A stretch of DNA of 64,000 bases from Haloferula sp. BvORR071 (GCF_000739615.1 NZ_BATP01000006.1:1-64000), one strand, 5' to 3'; positions 45,144 to 55,086 are shown, counted from the first letter of the stretch. Numbers and translations are program-made. The notes: generated by a model not told the origin, from the sequence alone.

Positions 45144-48137
45144 CTACTTGAAGAGCGGATCGTTCTTGTTCCCGTGGCTCAGCAAGTAGGCAAGCAGATC
45201 CAGGATGTCCTTGTCCGTGCAGGTGTTCAGCAGGCCCGGTGGCATCATGCTGGTCTTGCTCTGCTCCATCGACTTGATCTTCTTGCGGTTGATCTGCTCG
45301 ATCGCATTGGGGTCCATCATGTTCACGTTGAACATGATGTCCTCGCCGGACAGGTTCATGACCCGGCCATACTTCTTGCTGCCGTCGAGCATCGTGATCT
45401 CGATCTGACCATACTGGTCGCTGATCTCCTTGCTCGGCTCGATGATGTTCGTGAGCAAATCGCGTGGGCTATACTTGCCGGCCACGCTGGTCAGGTCCGG
45501 GCCGATCGCTCCGCCTTCGCTGCCGAAGCGATGGCAGGCAAAGCAGGCCGCGGCACCGAAGAGGTTACGACCATTCTCGTAGTTGCGCCCTCCTTCCAGC
45601 CCGACTGCCAGCAAAGGATCAATGTCCGCCACGGTCCAGTTCTTCACCTGATCACGGGCAGTTAGATTGAACTGGGGCTCCTTGAGGTCCGGCTTCGCGT
45701 CCAGCACCGGCTTGAGGGCGCTCTTTTCCGCATCGCTCAGGCCCTTCAGAGCGTCCTCCTTCATCTCGCGCATAAAGGCAGCGAAGCCAGCGCCGCCCTT
45801 GTAAGTCGGGGCACGCAGGCAGAGCCACTTGAAGTAGCGCTCGCGCAGTTCCGGGGTCCAACCGTTCTTCAGGAAACGCAGGTTCTTCGCGTGCGAGATC
45901 TGCTCCTCCTGGGTGGGGGCATTCTCGAGGATCGTGATCGCCTTCGGCAGGAAAGCGCCATCGCCGAGGTAAGCCAGCACTTCGCTGAGATCGACATCAA
46001 GCATCGGCTCTTTGGTCGGGAAGAGCGGGCTCAACTTCTCGATCAAGGCTGAGCGAGTCGCGCCATCCGGTTCACCCAGACGGGAGAAGGCGAGCTGGAA
46101 GTCGCGCACCCAGGTCACGCGATCCTCCGGCGAGAGCTTCGCGAAGTCGATCCGGCCCAAGGCTGCTAGAACGGGCTGCAGCACGCTCTTGTCGCCATCG
46201 ACGCTGCGGATCAGCGCCATCAAAGCATGAAGCGAGGCGCGCGGATCTTTCTCAGCCAGCGCCTTGTCCTTCCACGAGGCCACCGGCTGATGCTCGATCG
46301 CGATGCGAGCGGCGAAACGGATCAAGCGGTCCTCATGGTTCAGGTAGGGCCAAGCGAAGCTCACTGCGCCTGCATCCTGCTTGCCATGATAGGCTTCCAG
46401 CTTGTGCCGCAGGTCGAGCAGTGGCGGCTTGGCGGCTACCGGCCCCGCAGCCTTCCCGCCGATGGCAGTCACGCGATAGAGGCCCCCTTGCACGCGGCGG
46501 CCCCCGATCGTGAAATACATCGCGCCGTCCTTCTGGTTCACCGCGAGATCGGTCAAGGGCAGCGGGCTGGCGGACATGAACTCCTCAAAGTCCGCGCCAT
46601 AGCCCGCACCCTGCGGCTTGAGGTGCACGGCATACATCTTCCCGTAGCTCCAGTCAGAGATGTAGAAGGCATCCTGATACTTCTGCGGGAAATTCGCGCC
46701 GTAGCCGAAGCTCACGCCGGTAGGCGAACCGGGGCCGATATCGACCACCGGCGGCAGGCTGTCTTCCCAGCGCACCGGCCACTTCTTCGAGATCGCGCGC
46801 CAGCCGAATTCGCCGCCGCTGATCACCTCGCAGACGCGGGTAGGACGATAGAAGGGCAGGCTGAAGTCCCACTCCATGTCCGCGTCGAAAGTGAAGAGCG
46901 AGCCATCCTTGTTGAAGGCGGCATCGTATTCGTTGCGGAAGCCGCTCGCGATGAGCTCCCAGCTCTTGCCGTCCTTGTCGGTCTTCGCGATCCAGCCGCC
47001 GGGTGCCATCACTCCGGCCATGAAGCCGTGCCCAACCATCGGCGGCAGCAGGTTGTCTTCCTTCCAGTGCAGCGGGACGAGGCTCTCCTCCATCTTCGGC
47101 AGCGGCGTCTGGTTGCCCGACACCACGTAGAGTGACTTGCCATCAGGCCCGGGCAAGACGGCATGGGGACCGTGCTCGCCGCCTTGGTTCGGGAAGGCGC
47201 GGAGCTGCTCGACCTTATCGAGAACGTCGTCGCGGTTGGTATCCGTCACCCGGTAAAGGCCGCGCGGATACTTGTCCGAATTCGTCACCACGTAGAGCGC
47301 GCCGAAAGCGTAGGTCAGGCCCTGCGCCTCACCGAGATCGACGGGAATCTCTTCCACCTTGGTCTCCACGTCTGACTTGCCGATCGGCGGCGGCGTGATG
47401 CGATAGAGTTTGCCGTATTGGTCGCTCGCGATGATGCGCCCCTTGTCATCGAAGCACATCGCCACCCAGGAGCCCTGCTCGGCCATCGGCACGCTGTAGA
47501 GCAGTTCGACCTTGAAGCCATCCTTGACCTTGATCGCCGCCACCGGGGTGGCTTCGGGCGGCTTTGCTGCGAGTGACTTGTCGAGACTGTCTGCCTTGAT
47601 GGTGCCTGCCCACGGTCCTTCCCCGGCTGGGTTCATGATCTCCGCGGCAGCCCATGCGGAAGCCCCGCCGGCATTGGCCGTGGTCTGCCAGCCGCTGATC
47701 TCACGCTCTGAAATCTTCCAAGAGGCATCGCTAACGATCTCGCCTTTCTTCGCGCCGTCCTGGACCTCGATCTTGGCGATGAAGCCGGCACTGCCCTCCC
47801 CTTGGTTCTTGGCCCGCACCGCCAGCAGGTTGTTGCCGTTGATCAGAAGCTTGCTAAGGTCCACGACCTTCGCGTTCTCCCAATCGCGGCTCTCGGCGAC
47901 CTTCTTGCCGTTCAGGTAAACGGTCATCTCATTGTCGCAGGTGGCCACCAGCCGTGCCTTCTGACCGGACTTCGCCACGAAGTCTTTCCGCAGGTAGATG
48001 ACTTGGTCGGTCTTTCCCCCGCCCTTGCTCCAGATCCAGTTCGGGACATCGGTCCCGGTGAGCAGAGAGCTGGTCGCCAGGCCACAGAGGACGGCGACCA
48101 CCGGAATCGGGAATGGATACAGCGCTTTCGCTTTCAC
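45144..48137 (-). CDS. PVC-type heme-binding cytochrome with membrane-bound dehydrogenase domain
   Basis: A 997-residue exported cytochrome typical of Planctomycetes/Verrucomicrobia. After a signal peptide come a jelly-roll-like region (about 30-155; VATCDNEMTVYLNGKKVAES), a long six-bladed propeller of the PVC membrane-bound dehydrogenase type (about 205-560), a helical HEAT-like region, and near residue 865 the heme site CFACH in AAACFACHRFGSEGG, followed by GPDLTSVAGKYSPRDLL and the Met-ligand region TSMMPPGLLNTCTDKDI. Likely oxidises a sugar-like substrate and passes electrons to the respiratory chain; substrate unknown. The frame is open to a TTG at 48173, but GTG at 48137 gives a better signal peptide. 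Confidence 0.88.
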   Translation of the reverse strand: MKAKALYPFPIPVVAVLCGLATSSLLTGTDVPNWIWSKGGGKTDQVIYLRKDFVAKSGQKARLVATCDNEMTVYLNGKKVAESRDWENAKVVDLSKLLINGNNLLAVRAKNQGEGSAGFIAKIEVQDGAKKGEIVSDASWKISEREISGWQTTANAGGASAWAAAEIMNPAGEGPWAGTIKADSLDKSLAAKPPEATPVAAIKVKDGFKVELLYSVPMAEQGSWVAMCFDDKGRIIASDQYGKLYRITPPPIGKSDVETKVEEIPVDLGEAQGLTYAFGALYVVTNSDKYPRGLYRVTDTNRDDVLDKVEQLRAFPNQGGEHGPHAVLPGPDGKSLYVVSGNQTPLPKMEESLVPLHWKEDNLLPPMVGHGFMAGVMAPGGWIAKTDKDGKSWELIASGFRNEYDAAFNKDGSLFTFDADMEWDFSLPFYRPTRVCEVISGGEFGWRAISKKWPVRWEDSLPPVVDIGPGSPTGVSFGYGANFPQKYQDAFYISDWSYGKMYAVHLKPQGAGYGADFEEFMSASPLPLTDLAVNQKDGAMYFTIGGRRVQGGLYRVTAIGGKAAGPVAAKPPLLDLRHKLEAYHGKQDAGAVSFAWPYLNHEDRLIRFAARIAIEHQPVASWKDKALAEKDPRASLHALMALIRSVDGDKSVLQPVLAALGRIDFAKLSPEDRVTWVRDFQLAFSRLGEPDGATRSALIEKLSPLFPTKEPMLDVDLSEVLAYLGDGAFLPKAITILENAPTQEEQISHAKNLRFLKNGWTPELRERYFKWLCLRAPTYKGGAGFAAFMREMKEDALKGLSDAEKSALKPVLDAKPDLKEPQFNLTARDQVKNWTVADIDPLLAVGLEGGRNYENGRNLFGAAACFACHRFGSEGGAIGPDLTSVAGKYSPRDLLTNIIEPSKEISDQYGQIEITMLDGSKKYGRVMNLSGEDIMFNVNMMDPNAIEQINRKKIKSMEQSKTSMMPPGLLNTCTDKDILDLLAYLLSHGNKNDPLFK

Positions 48138-48296
48138 AGGGCAGAGGATCGGTTGGTGGTGACGGATGAACAAGGCCAGCGGCGGGGTGATTCCGCTGTG
48201 CCAGCATGGCCTGATAATGCGTGAATTGGCGCTGAATTCTTACCTACTATTTAGCATAGGGAAGTACCCGAATGGGGAGAATGACGTCACGGTTGC

Positions 48297-48319
48297 AATA
48301 TATCGCAATACGATATATT
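48297..48319. promoter_or_regulatory. Inverted repeat upstream of ClC gene, candidate operator
   Basis: AATATATCG and CGATATATT are perfect 9-base arms with spacer CAATA, about 10 bases before the chosen ATG of the ClC gene. AT-rich arms of this size are usual for dimeric winged-helix or TetR-like repressors. The region between the cytochrome and ClC starts otherwise shows no strong element. No regulator in the window is an obvious partner. Confidence 0.45.
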
Positions 48320-48328
48320 TGCCGCCGC

Positions 48329-50152
48329 ATGCCGTCGAACCAAACGCCGGTGGGTACCTCCGGTGTCCACCGCCTCCACCATCCGCAATCCCGCCTCGCC
48401 TCCGCCTGGCAGCGGGCCCGTATTCCTCTTCTGGCCGTGCTCATCGCGGCTGCGGTCACGCTGACCGCCGTGGGCCTGATCTTGCTGATCCGCCTCTGCA
48501 CGAACCTCGCCTTCCACGGGACGCTCTCCACCGCGGAATCCGCGCCCGGCTTTGAAACCTGGGGGCCGCTGGCGGTCTTCGTGCCGGTGATTGGCGGATT
48601 GATTATCGGGGTGATGGCCCGCTGGGGCAGTCCCGCCATCCGTGGTCACGGCATCCCCGAGGCCATGCAAGCGATCGGCACCGCAGAAAGCCGGATCTCC
48701 GCCCGGGTCGCGATCCTGAAGCCGCTCTCCGCGGCGATTTCGATCGGGACCGGCGGCCCCTTCGGCGCAGAAGGTCCGATCATCGCCACCGGCGGCGCGA
48801 TCGGCTCACTGATGGGCCAGTGGCTGCCGAGCAGCCCGGTGCAGCGGAAGATCCTGCTCGCCGCGGGTGCCGCAGCCGGCATGACAGCGATCTTCGGCAC
48901 GCCCCTCGCCGCAGTGCTACTCGCGGTGGAACTGCTGCTGTTCGAATACCGTGGCCGCAGCTTCCTGCCGGTCGCCTTGGCAGCAGGCACGGCGATGGCC
49001 CTGCGCTCGCTCTTCCACGAGCCACTGCCGATGTTTCCCTTCCACTTCGAGCGCACGCCGGATCTAGCGCTTGGTAGCGGATCCTTCTGCATCGGCGCGA
49101 TTTGCGGTCTGCTCGCGGTGATCGTCACGAAGGCGGTCTACGCGCTCGAAGATGGCTTTGAGAAATTGCCGATCCACTGGATGTGGTGGCCGGCCATCGG
49201 TGGCATCGCCGTCGGCCTCATTGGCTGGATCGAGCCGCGCACCATGGGTGTGGGCTACGATAATCTGCGGATGCTCCTGGACGGTCATCTCGCGGTGAAG
49301 GCGATCGCCGCGCTGGCCATTCTCAAGTTTCTTTCTTGGTGGATCGCACTCGGTAGCGGCACCTCCGGCGGCACCTTGGCTCCGCTGATGACCGTTGGTG
49401 GTGCCGCAGGTGCCCTTTGCGCGCACCTGCTCCACGGGGTGCCATTCCTGGCGGATTTCCCGATCGGTCTTGGTGCGTTGATCGGGATGGCCGCCACCTT
49501 CGCGGGCGCCTCGCGGGCCTTCCTCGCCTCGGTGGCATTCGCTTATGAGGCCACACACGCGGCGGACTCCTTCGGTCCCCTGCTGCTCGGCTGCGGCGCG
49601 GCCGTGCTTGTCTCCCGCGTGCTCATGCGCGAGACCATCATGACCGAAAAACTGGCGCGCCGCGGTGTGCGGATCCCCAGCGACTACGAACCGGATTTCC
49701 TCCACGGCCTAAGCGTCCGCAGCGTCATGGAGACCCAGCCGCTGGTGGTCGGCCCCGAGGAAACGGTCAGCGATCTGGCCAGCAAGCTCGGCACTCCCGG
49801 CTCGCCTTGGCATGATGTCCGTCTGATCCCGGTCATCGATGCGGATGACGTGCTGCTGGCCGTGATCTCCCGCGCCGACCTCTTCGCCAGTCTCGAAGCA
49901 CGACCGGATTCCACCGTGCTTGAGGCCGGCGTGCTGCATCCGGTGACCATCCATGCTGACGAATTCCTCGGCGATGCGGTGGATCTCATGATCGTCCATG
50001 GCATCGGCCGCCTGCCGGTTGTGGACCGTTCGCACTCGCCCAAGCTCGTCGGACTACTGACCCGGCGGTCGATTCTCGAAGCCCGCCGCCACCAACAGGA
50101 CAGCAATCGCCTGCACCGGCCGACCTTAAGTGCGGCGCCAGGGAGCAACTGA
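48329..50152 (+). CDS. ClC family chloride channel/transporter with CBS domains
   Basis: A 607-residue inner-membrane anion channel or H+/anion antiporter. Selectivity-filter motifs are RGHGIPEAM (GxGIP), GTGGPFGAEGP (GxEGP with the gating Glu kept) and GSGTSGGTLAP (GxFxP replaced by GTLAP). Two CBS modules in the C-terminal cytoplasmic region (VMETQPLVVGPEETVSDLAS, then VTIHADEFLGDAVDLMIVHG) may bind adenine nucleotides. The first methionine candidates at 48272 would place the palindrome inside the gene, so ATG 48329 is preferred. Confidence 0.92.
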   Translation: MPSNQTPVGTSGVHRLHHPQSRLASAWQRARIPLLAVLIAAAVTLTAVGLILLIRLCTNLAFHGTLSTAESAPGFETWGPLAVFVPVIGGLIIGVMARWGSPAIRGHGIPEAMQAIGTAESRISARVAILKPLSAAISIGTGGPFGAEGPIIATGGAIGSLMGQWLPSSPVQRKILLAAGAAAGMTAIFGTPLAAVLLAVELLLFEYRGRSFLPVALAAGTAMALRSLFHEPLPMFPFHFERTPDLALGSGSFCIGAICGLLAVIVTKAVYALEDGFEKLPIHWMWWPAIGGIAVGLIGWIEPRTMGVGYDNLRMLLDGHLAVKAIAALAILKFLSWWIALGSGTSGGTLAPLMTVGGAAGALCAHLLHGVPFLADFPIGLGALIGMAATFAGASRAFLASVAFAYEATHAADSFGPLLLGCGAAVLVSRVLMRETIMTEKLARRGVRIPSDYEPDFLHGLSVRSVMETQPLVVGPEETVSDLASKLGTPGSPWHDVRLIPVIDADDVLLAVISRADLFASLEARPDSTVLEAGVLHPVTIHADEFLGDAVDLMIVHGIGRLPVVDRSHSPKLVGLLTRRSILEARRHQQDSNRLHRPTLSAAPGSN

Positions 50153-50161
50153 CAGCAGCGC

Positions 50162-50192
50162 GGCCGCCAGCTCCAGATTGGAGCTGGCAGCC
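50162..50192. terminator. Bidirectional hairpin between convergent genes
   Basis: Stem GGC-c-GCCAGCTCC with loop AGATT and GGAGCTGGC-a-GCC: nine perfect pairs plus three more past one mismatch. It starts 10 bp after the ClC stop and ends 67 bp before the isomerase stop, so it can end transcription in both directions. There is no T-run on either side, so intrinsic activity is unproven. Confidence 0.55.
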
Positions 50193-50258
50193 GGTGAAGG
50201 ATGACCAGGCTTCACGCACGAAGTCCGGCGTTACTCTTAGACTGCCTCTAACAGGCGC

Positions 50259-51140
50259 TTACAGCTTCGCCAAGTAGTCCACGCTCTCCTTGATGCTCTC
50301 CAGCGGATGCGGGGAGAAGTCCTGCTCGACGTGGCAGTGCTTCACGCCGGCCTTGGCGGCGGCTTCGATGATCGGCTCCATCGGGATGATGCCATTGCCG
50401 AGCTCCTTGAAGGAGTCCTGTGGGATGGTTCCGTATTCCGGAAGCTTGAGACCGTCCTTGAGGTCCTTCAGGTGAAGCTGGGAGACGCGGCCCTTGAGCT
50501 TCTCGATCAGGGCTGCGGGATCGTGGCCGCCTACCTTGATCCAGAAGACGTCCACCTCGAACTTCATGTCCGGGGAGAACTCGTCCATGAAGATGTCGTA
50601 GCCGGTCTTGCCTCCTTCCTTCGGTTGGAATTCGAAGGCGTGGTTGTGGTAGGAAAGCTGGATGCCCGCGGCCTTGGTGATTTCCGCCGCCTTGTTGGCA
50701 TTGGCCGCAATCTTCTTGTAGTCGTCTAGGGTCTTACGGACGTCGTCCTGGAGGTAAGGGATCACCATGTGGCTCAGGCCGAGCTCCTTGGCCCGGTCGA
50801 CGATCTTCTTGAAGTCGGACATCCCCTCATCCTTCGGCTTGATCACGCTGTCCCACTCGAAGTGGGTGGAGTTGATTGCCAGACCGGCATCCTTCGCGCC
50901 GTCGATCAGCGGCTGGCAATTCGGGAAACCGAAGGGCTCGACCTGCTTGTAGCCCGCCTCCGCCACCTTCTTCAGGGTGCCAGCGGCATCAGCCTTCAAG
51001 GCATCGCGCAGCGTGTAGAGCTGGATGCCGATGTTGGCGCGGTAGCTATTGTCCTTCGCCAGCGCAGCCATCAGGCGGCTGGATGGGGCAAGGGCGAGGC
51101 TACCGGCAGCAGAGGAATAGAGGAAGGATCGACGGTTCAT
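50259..51140 (-). CDS. Tat-exported sugar phosphate isomerase/epimerase-like protein
   Basis: A 293-residue xylose-isomerase-like TIM barrel. The N-terminus MNRRSFLYSSAAGSLALAPS is a twin-arginine (Tat) signal. In the barrel are IGIQLYTLRD, YKQVEPFGF, GIQLSYHNHAFEFQP, FEVDVFWIKVGGHDPAAL, LHLKDLKDG and VKHCHVEQDF, which match the metal-binding Glu/Asp/His set of this family. Exported sugar isomerase-like proteins are frequent in this phylum beside PVC cytochromes and glycan-degrading loci; the substrate is unknown. ATG at 51140 starts the Tat signal. Confidence 0.9.
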   Translation of the reverse strand: MNRRSFLYSSAAGSLALAPSSRLMAALAKDNSYRANIGIQLYTLRDALKADAAGTLKKVAEAGYKQVEPFGFPNCQPLIDGAKDAGLAINSTHFEWDSVIKPKDEGMSDFKKIVDRAKELGLSHMVIPYLQDDVRKTLDDYKKIAANANKAAEITKAAGIQLSYHNHAFEFQPKEGGKTGYDIFMDEFSPDMKFEVDVFWIKVGGHDPAALIEKLKGRVSQLHLKDLKDGLKLPEYGTIPQDSFKELGNGIIPMEPIIEAAAKAGVKHCHVEQDFSPHPLESIKESVDYLAKL

Positions 51141-51236
51141 CACCACACACTCGCGCCGTCGCCGTTGCAGCGCAAGCACGGCCCGTGTACATAAAATTGC
51201 ATTTTCAGCCCATGCCAGCCGGACGGGGCTGACGCC

Positions 51237-53138
51237 TCATTCCGACTTCACCTTCTCGATCTCCGCCGCGATCTCCGCAGCCTGATCCTTGTGCCCGGCC
51301 TTGGTCAGAGCTTTCTGCAGGCGGGTCAGGATTTCCAAGTCGTGGGTGTAGCGGCCGGGGCCTTGGAGTTGGAGACGCTCCTCGGGAGTATGAGCTTGGA
51401 GCAGAATATCCACCGCTTTTTCCGCCTCGCCGGTGGCAAGATAGTAGTCGGCCAAGCGGCACTGCATCGGCAGCAGTACCGTCGGAGGCATGAGCATGGA
51501 AGCCGGGGTCTGCCGATCGAGCGCGGCGCGGTACCAGTTGAAGGCTGAGCCAATGCTGTCCTTCGGGCCGGCCATCGACAACTGGCCCAGCAACTCGCTG
51601 GCGGTGATTTCCAGTGCCTTGAAAGCGCGGATCCATGCCGAGCGCTCGCCGGCCACCGCCGCAGCGTCGCGGTTCTCGGCCATCCGCTCGCCGTGCAAGG
51701 TCATTGCGGAAGAAATCTGGCGTGCCTCCTCAAGCTTGCCTTCCTCGATCTTCTTGCGCGCTTCGAGTGCAAAGGCCAGCCCCTGATAGAACCAGATGCT
51801 GTGCGTGCGCTTGTCGTAGACCTTCTGATCATCCGGCTTCGGCAACGCGGCGATGGCCAGCGCCGTGTCCCCCGGCAGCCCGCGTCGCATCAGGATCCGC
51901 GCGGCAAGCGTGCGGCCCTCCCAGAGCAGAAGCTGGGCACCCTCGCGGCGGGCTTCCGCCGGCGGAACCGGAATCGCCGCCACTGCCTTGGCGACGGCCA
52001 AAGCATTCGCGTAATCGCCCTTGGTGGCCAGCGCCGCGGCGCGATAGCACTCGGACTTCACCCAGCCCGGGCAATCGGAATGACTCACACCGGTGGACTT
52101 CATCCAAGTCCGGTACGCCTCGCCGGCTTGCGAAAAGGCCTCCACCGCTTGGGTGATGTTGCCATTCCGCAACTCGTAGTGGCCCAGCATGTGCAGGAAG
52201 GGCGCATAACCGGGAGCTACTTGGCAAAGCCGCCGTGCCCGCTCCAGATCACCGCGCACATCCGGAGCTTCCGCCCGGATCGCCAGATACGCCCGCAACA
52301 ACAAGGGGTGATCCGGGTCCTTGGCGAGCATGTCATTGAGAATCGTCTCCGACCTCACTTGATCGGGAGTCGCCCCGCCCTGGTCATCGTAGCCACCGCG
52401 CCCGAAGGCAGCCTGCAGCACCTTGAGTTGCGGATCGTTCGGGAATTTTTCGGAGATCTTGCGGAAGGCATCGGAACAAGCCGCAGGGCCTTTGTCGAAG
52501 AACACCGCGATAGCATAGGCGTAGGAGCGCTCAAGCTCCGTGCCGATCTCCTTGGTCACCTCTTTGGTTTCCCCCTTGTTCTCAGCTTCCACCGTCGCCT
52601 CACCGCGATTGACCAGCTCCACCATGCGTTGCAGGGCAGCGGTGCGCATCGGCACCAGGTCGGGCTCGGGATCGATCAGGGACACGACGACGCCCCAGTG
52701 TGCCATCAGGCATTCCGGGTCGGCCTGCAAGGCGGCACAGAAATGCCGGTAGGCCTCGAAGTCCCAGCCACCATGGAGATTCGAGATACCGTCGAGCACA
52801 TGCTGCTGTGCCTTCGGGTCGCTCGCCGTCACTGCCATGAAGAAGCCCTTCGCGATCGGCACCGGCGTCGGCTCGGGCAGGGTCTTGAGCCGCGGCGAGA
52901 ACATTGCTTCCACCGGCGGGATGGCATGAACGTCAGCCTCCTCCTTCTTCTTCTCGCCGGGAGCGACCGGAGCGGGCTTGGGCGCAGGAGCCGGCTTTTT
53001 GTCAACCGGGGCGGGTTTCTTGTCGCTTGGCGCTGTCTTTTTCTCAGCCGGGGAGGGCTTGGTAGTGGGCTTCGGGGCCGGTTTGTCCGCCGCCACGGTG
53101 AGACCTGCGGAAGCGATGAGCGCCACGAGATATTTCAT
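51237..53138 (-). CDS. Exported TPR-repeat protein
   Basis: A 633-residue protein with a signal peptide (MKYLVALIASAGLTVAA), a Lys/Pro/Ala-rich linker (about 20-70), then a helical, TPR-like body. Repeats of about 34 residues with A..A.....P can be seen, for example DFEAYRHFCAALQADPECLM, RTAALQRMVELVNRGEATVE and ILTRLQKALTKAGHKDQAAE. No catalytic motif recognised. The family-typical phrase HVLDGISNLHGGWDFEAY suggests a relative of tetratricopeptide proteins that act on small substrates in Verrucomicrobia; the role is unknown. Confidence 0.75.
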   Translation of the reverse strand: MKYLVALIASAGLTVAADKPAPKPTTKPSPAEKKTAPSDKKPAPVDKKPAPAPKPAPVAPGEKKKEEADVHAIPPVEAMFSPRLKTLPEPTPVPIAKGFFMAVTASDPKAQQHVLDGISNLHGGWDFEAYRHFCAALQADPECLMAHWGVVVSLIDPEPDLVPMRTAALQRMVELVNRGEATVEAENKGETKEVTKEIGTELERSYAYAIAVFFDKGPAACSDAFRKISEKFPNDPQLKVLQAAFGRGGYDDQGGATPDQVRSETILNDMLAKDPDHPLLLRAYLAIRAEAPDVRGDLERARRLCQVAPGYAPFLHMLGHYELRNGNITQAVEAFSQAGEAYRTWMKSTGVSHSDCPGWVKSECYRAAALATKGDYANALAVAKAVAAIPVPPAEARREGAQLLLWEGRTLAARILMRRGLPGDTALAIAALPKPDDQKVYDKRTHSIWFYQGLAFALEARKKIEEGKLEEARQISSAMTLHGERMAENRDAAAVAGERSAWIRAFKALEITASELLGQLSMAGPKDSIGSAFNWYRAALDRQTPASMLMPPTVLLPMQCRLADYYLATGEAEKAVDILLQAHTPEERLQLQGPGRYTHDLEILTRLQKALTKAGHKDQAAEIAAEIEKVKSE

Positions 53139-53260
53139 GCCCCGGACGATGTCCCCCGCCGCGCCGCTCACAAGTAAAATGACCGCGCCACGGAAGCCGG
53201 GCGGCGCCGCGAAAATGACGCTCGCCGCCCGCCCCGGCCGCTTCCTAGTCTGCGCGGGAC

Positions 53261-54049
53261 ATGAAACTCGGCGTAATCGGTTGTGGGAAAATGGGCAGCG
53301 CCCTGGTGGAAGGAGCCATCCGCTCGGGAGCGCTTGCTGCCGAAGATGTCACCGGCTGCGACCCCCAACCGGAAGCAGCCCGCTCCTTTGCTGCCGCCAC
53401 GGGGGCGCACGTGGTGGATACCATTTCGTCGATGGAGGCGGACACCTACCTGCTCTGCACCAAACCGCAGCACGCCGAGGCAGCCTTGGGATGGCTGCCC
53501 CCGGGCGATTTCCGGGTCATTTCGGTGGCCGCCGGCCTCACCACGGCCTGGTTGGAAGCCCGGGTCCACCCCGGGGTGCGGGTGGTCCGCTGCATGCCGA
53601 ACACCCCTGCCCTGGTCGGCAAGGGTGCGGCGGCCTTTTGCCTCGGCAAGGCGGCGAATTCGACCGACAGCGAGGCCGCGAGGTTGTTGCTCGGCTCGGT
53701 CGGACTGGCGGTCGAGCTGCCGGAAACCCTCATGGACGCCGTGACCGGGCTCTCGGGCAGCGGTCCAGCCTTCGTTTATATCATGATCGAGGCGATGGCG
53801 GATGGCGGCGTGCGCGCTGGCCTGCCGCGGGCCGAGGCGCTGAAGCTGGCCGCCCAAACGGTGCTGGGAGCGGCCGCGATGGTGCTGGAAACCGGCATCC
53901 ATCCGGGAGCCCTGAAGGACATGGTCGCCTCCCCCGGCGGGACGACGATTGCCGGGCTAGCCGAGCTGGAGAAGCACGGGATGCGCTCCGCATTCATCGA
54001 GGCGGTGCATGCCGCCGCCCGCCGCTCGGCGGAGCTGGGTGGGGCATGA
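53261..54049 (+). CDS. proC: Pyrroline-5-carboxylate reductase
   Basis: NAD(P)H-dependent reduction of pyrroline-5-carboxylate to proline, last step of proline synthesis. The 262 residues have the N-terminal Rossmann motif LGVIGCGKMGSALVEGA, KPQHAEAALGW, the conserved VVRCMPNTPALVGKGAAAFC and TGLSGSGPAFVYIMIEAMAD. The family signature TLMDAVTGLSGSGPAF, then HPGALKDMVASPGGTTIAGL, is complete. ATG start. Confidence 0.96.
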   Translation: MKLGVIGCGKMGSALVEGAIRSGALAAEDVTGCDPQPEAARSFAAATGAHVVDTISSMEADTYLLCTKPQHAEAALGWLPPGDFRVISVAAGLTTAWLEARVHPGVRVVRCMPNTPALVGKGAAAFCLGKAANSTDSEAARLLLGSVGLAVELPETLMDAVTGLSGSGPAFVYIMIEAMADGGVRAGLPRAEALKLAAQTVLGAAAMVLETGIHPGALKDMVASPGGTTIAGLAELEKHGMRSAFIEAVHAAARRSAELGGA

Positions 54050-54109
54050 AGGCTCCGTCCGCGTGAATTTCGCTTTCCGCCGCCTTCCCGGTCTCCCTAT
54101 TTTGCGCCC

Positions 54110-55045
54110 ATGCGATTCCGCTTTCTCGTTGTGCCCGCCTTGGCGGCGTTTCTGGCTTCCTGCGGCGGTGATTCCGACGCCCCACCCCTGATCGGCACCG
54201 TCGGGGCTAACAACGAACTGGCCGGCTCCCTCTACAGCCAAGCGCAACAGGCGGAAAAGGACGGCAAGCGCAGCAAGGCCATCAAGCTCTACGACAAGCT
54301 GGCGGACGAGATGCCGACCTCGGAGCACGCCGCGGAGGCACGCTTCCGCCAAGGCGAGCTGCTGGAGCAGGATGGCGAAATCCAGAAGTCCTTTGTGGCC
54401 TATCAGGATTTCATCACCCGCTACAACAACAGCAATCTCTATGAGAAGGCCCTGAGCCGCCAGGCTGCGATGGCCCAATCCGCGGCCGATGGCCACGTAA
54501 AGACCAGCTTCCTGGGCCTGAAGTCCTCGATCTCCAACGACAAGATTACCGACATGCTGGCCAAGGTGCGGGCCAACGCGCCACGCTCTCCCACGGCCTC
54601 GAAGGCCCAGTTCACCATCGGTGAAGTGTGGGAAATCCAGGGCAATGCCAGCGGGGCCACCAAGGCAGTGGCCGCCTACCGCGAGCTGGTAGTGCAGTAT
54701 CCGGACAGCAAGGAGGCGCCCGAGGCCCAGTTCCGGATCGGCAAGGTCCTACTGGATCAGGCCAAGCACGGCAACCAGGACCAGGCCAACCTCGACCGCG
54801 CCAAGGTGGCCTTGGAAGACTATGTCCGCCAGTATCCCAGCCATCACCGCGTCGGCGAAGCCCGCAAGATGATCGCCAACATCGGAGGCCAAGACGTCGA
54901 GCGCTCCTTCGAGATCGCTCAATTCTACGAGCGCAAGGGGGATGTCGGCTCGGCTAAGTTCTACTATCAGGAAGTCCTCCGCCAATCGGCCTATGGCCCG
55001 ACCCATGACAAGGCCAAGAAGCGCCTCGCCGAACTCGGCAACTGA
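54110..55045 (+). CDS. BamD-like TPR lipoprotein
   Basis: A 311-residue lipoprotein: signal peptide ending LASC (Cys18), then DSDAPPLIGTV and a body of TPR repeats (YSQAQQAEKDGKRSKAIKLY, FRQGELLEQDGEIQKSFVAY, FRIGKVLLDQAKHGNQ, IAQFYERKGDVGSAKFYYQE). The plan matches BamD/YfiO of the outer-membrane beta-barrel assembly machinery, but general TPR lipoproteins look the same, so the symbol is left blank. It is followed 41 bp later by an LptE-like gene, so both may serve outer-membrane biogenesis. Confidence 0.75.
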   Translation: MRFRFLVVPALAAFLASCGGDSDAPPLIGTVGANNELAGSLYSQAQQAEKDGKRSKAIKLYDKLADEMPTSEHAAEARFRQGELLEQDGEIQKSFVAYQDFITRYNNSNLYEKALSRQAAMAQSAADGHVKTSFLGLKSSISNDKITDMLAKVRANAPRSPTASKAQFTIGEVWEIQGNASGATKAVAAYRELVVQYPDSKEAPEAQFRIGKVLLDQAKHGNQDQANLDRAKVALEDYVRQYPSHHRVGEARKMIANIGGQDVERSFEIAQFYERKGDVGSAKFYYQEVLRQSAYGPTHDKAKKRLAELGN

Positions 55046-55086
55046 TTGACCGATTGATCCAAGGACACCTTTCCCTTCCGACCATC

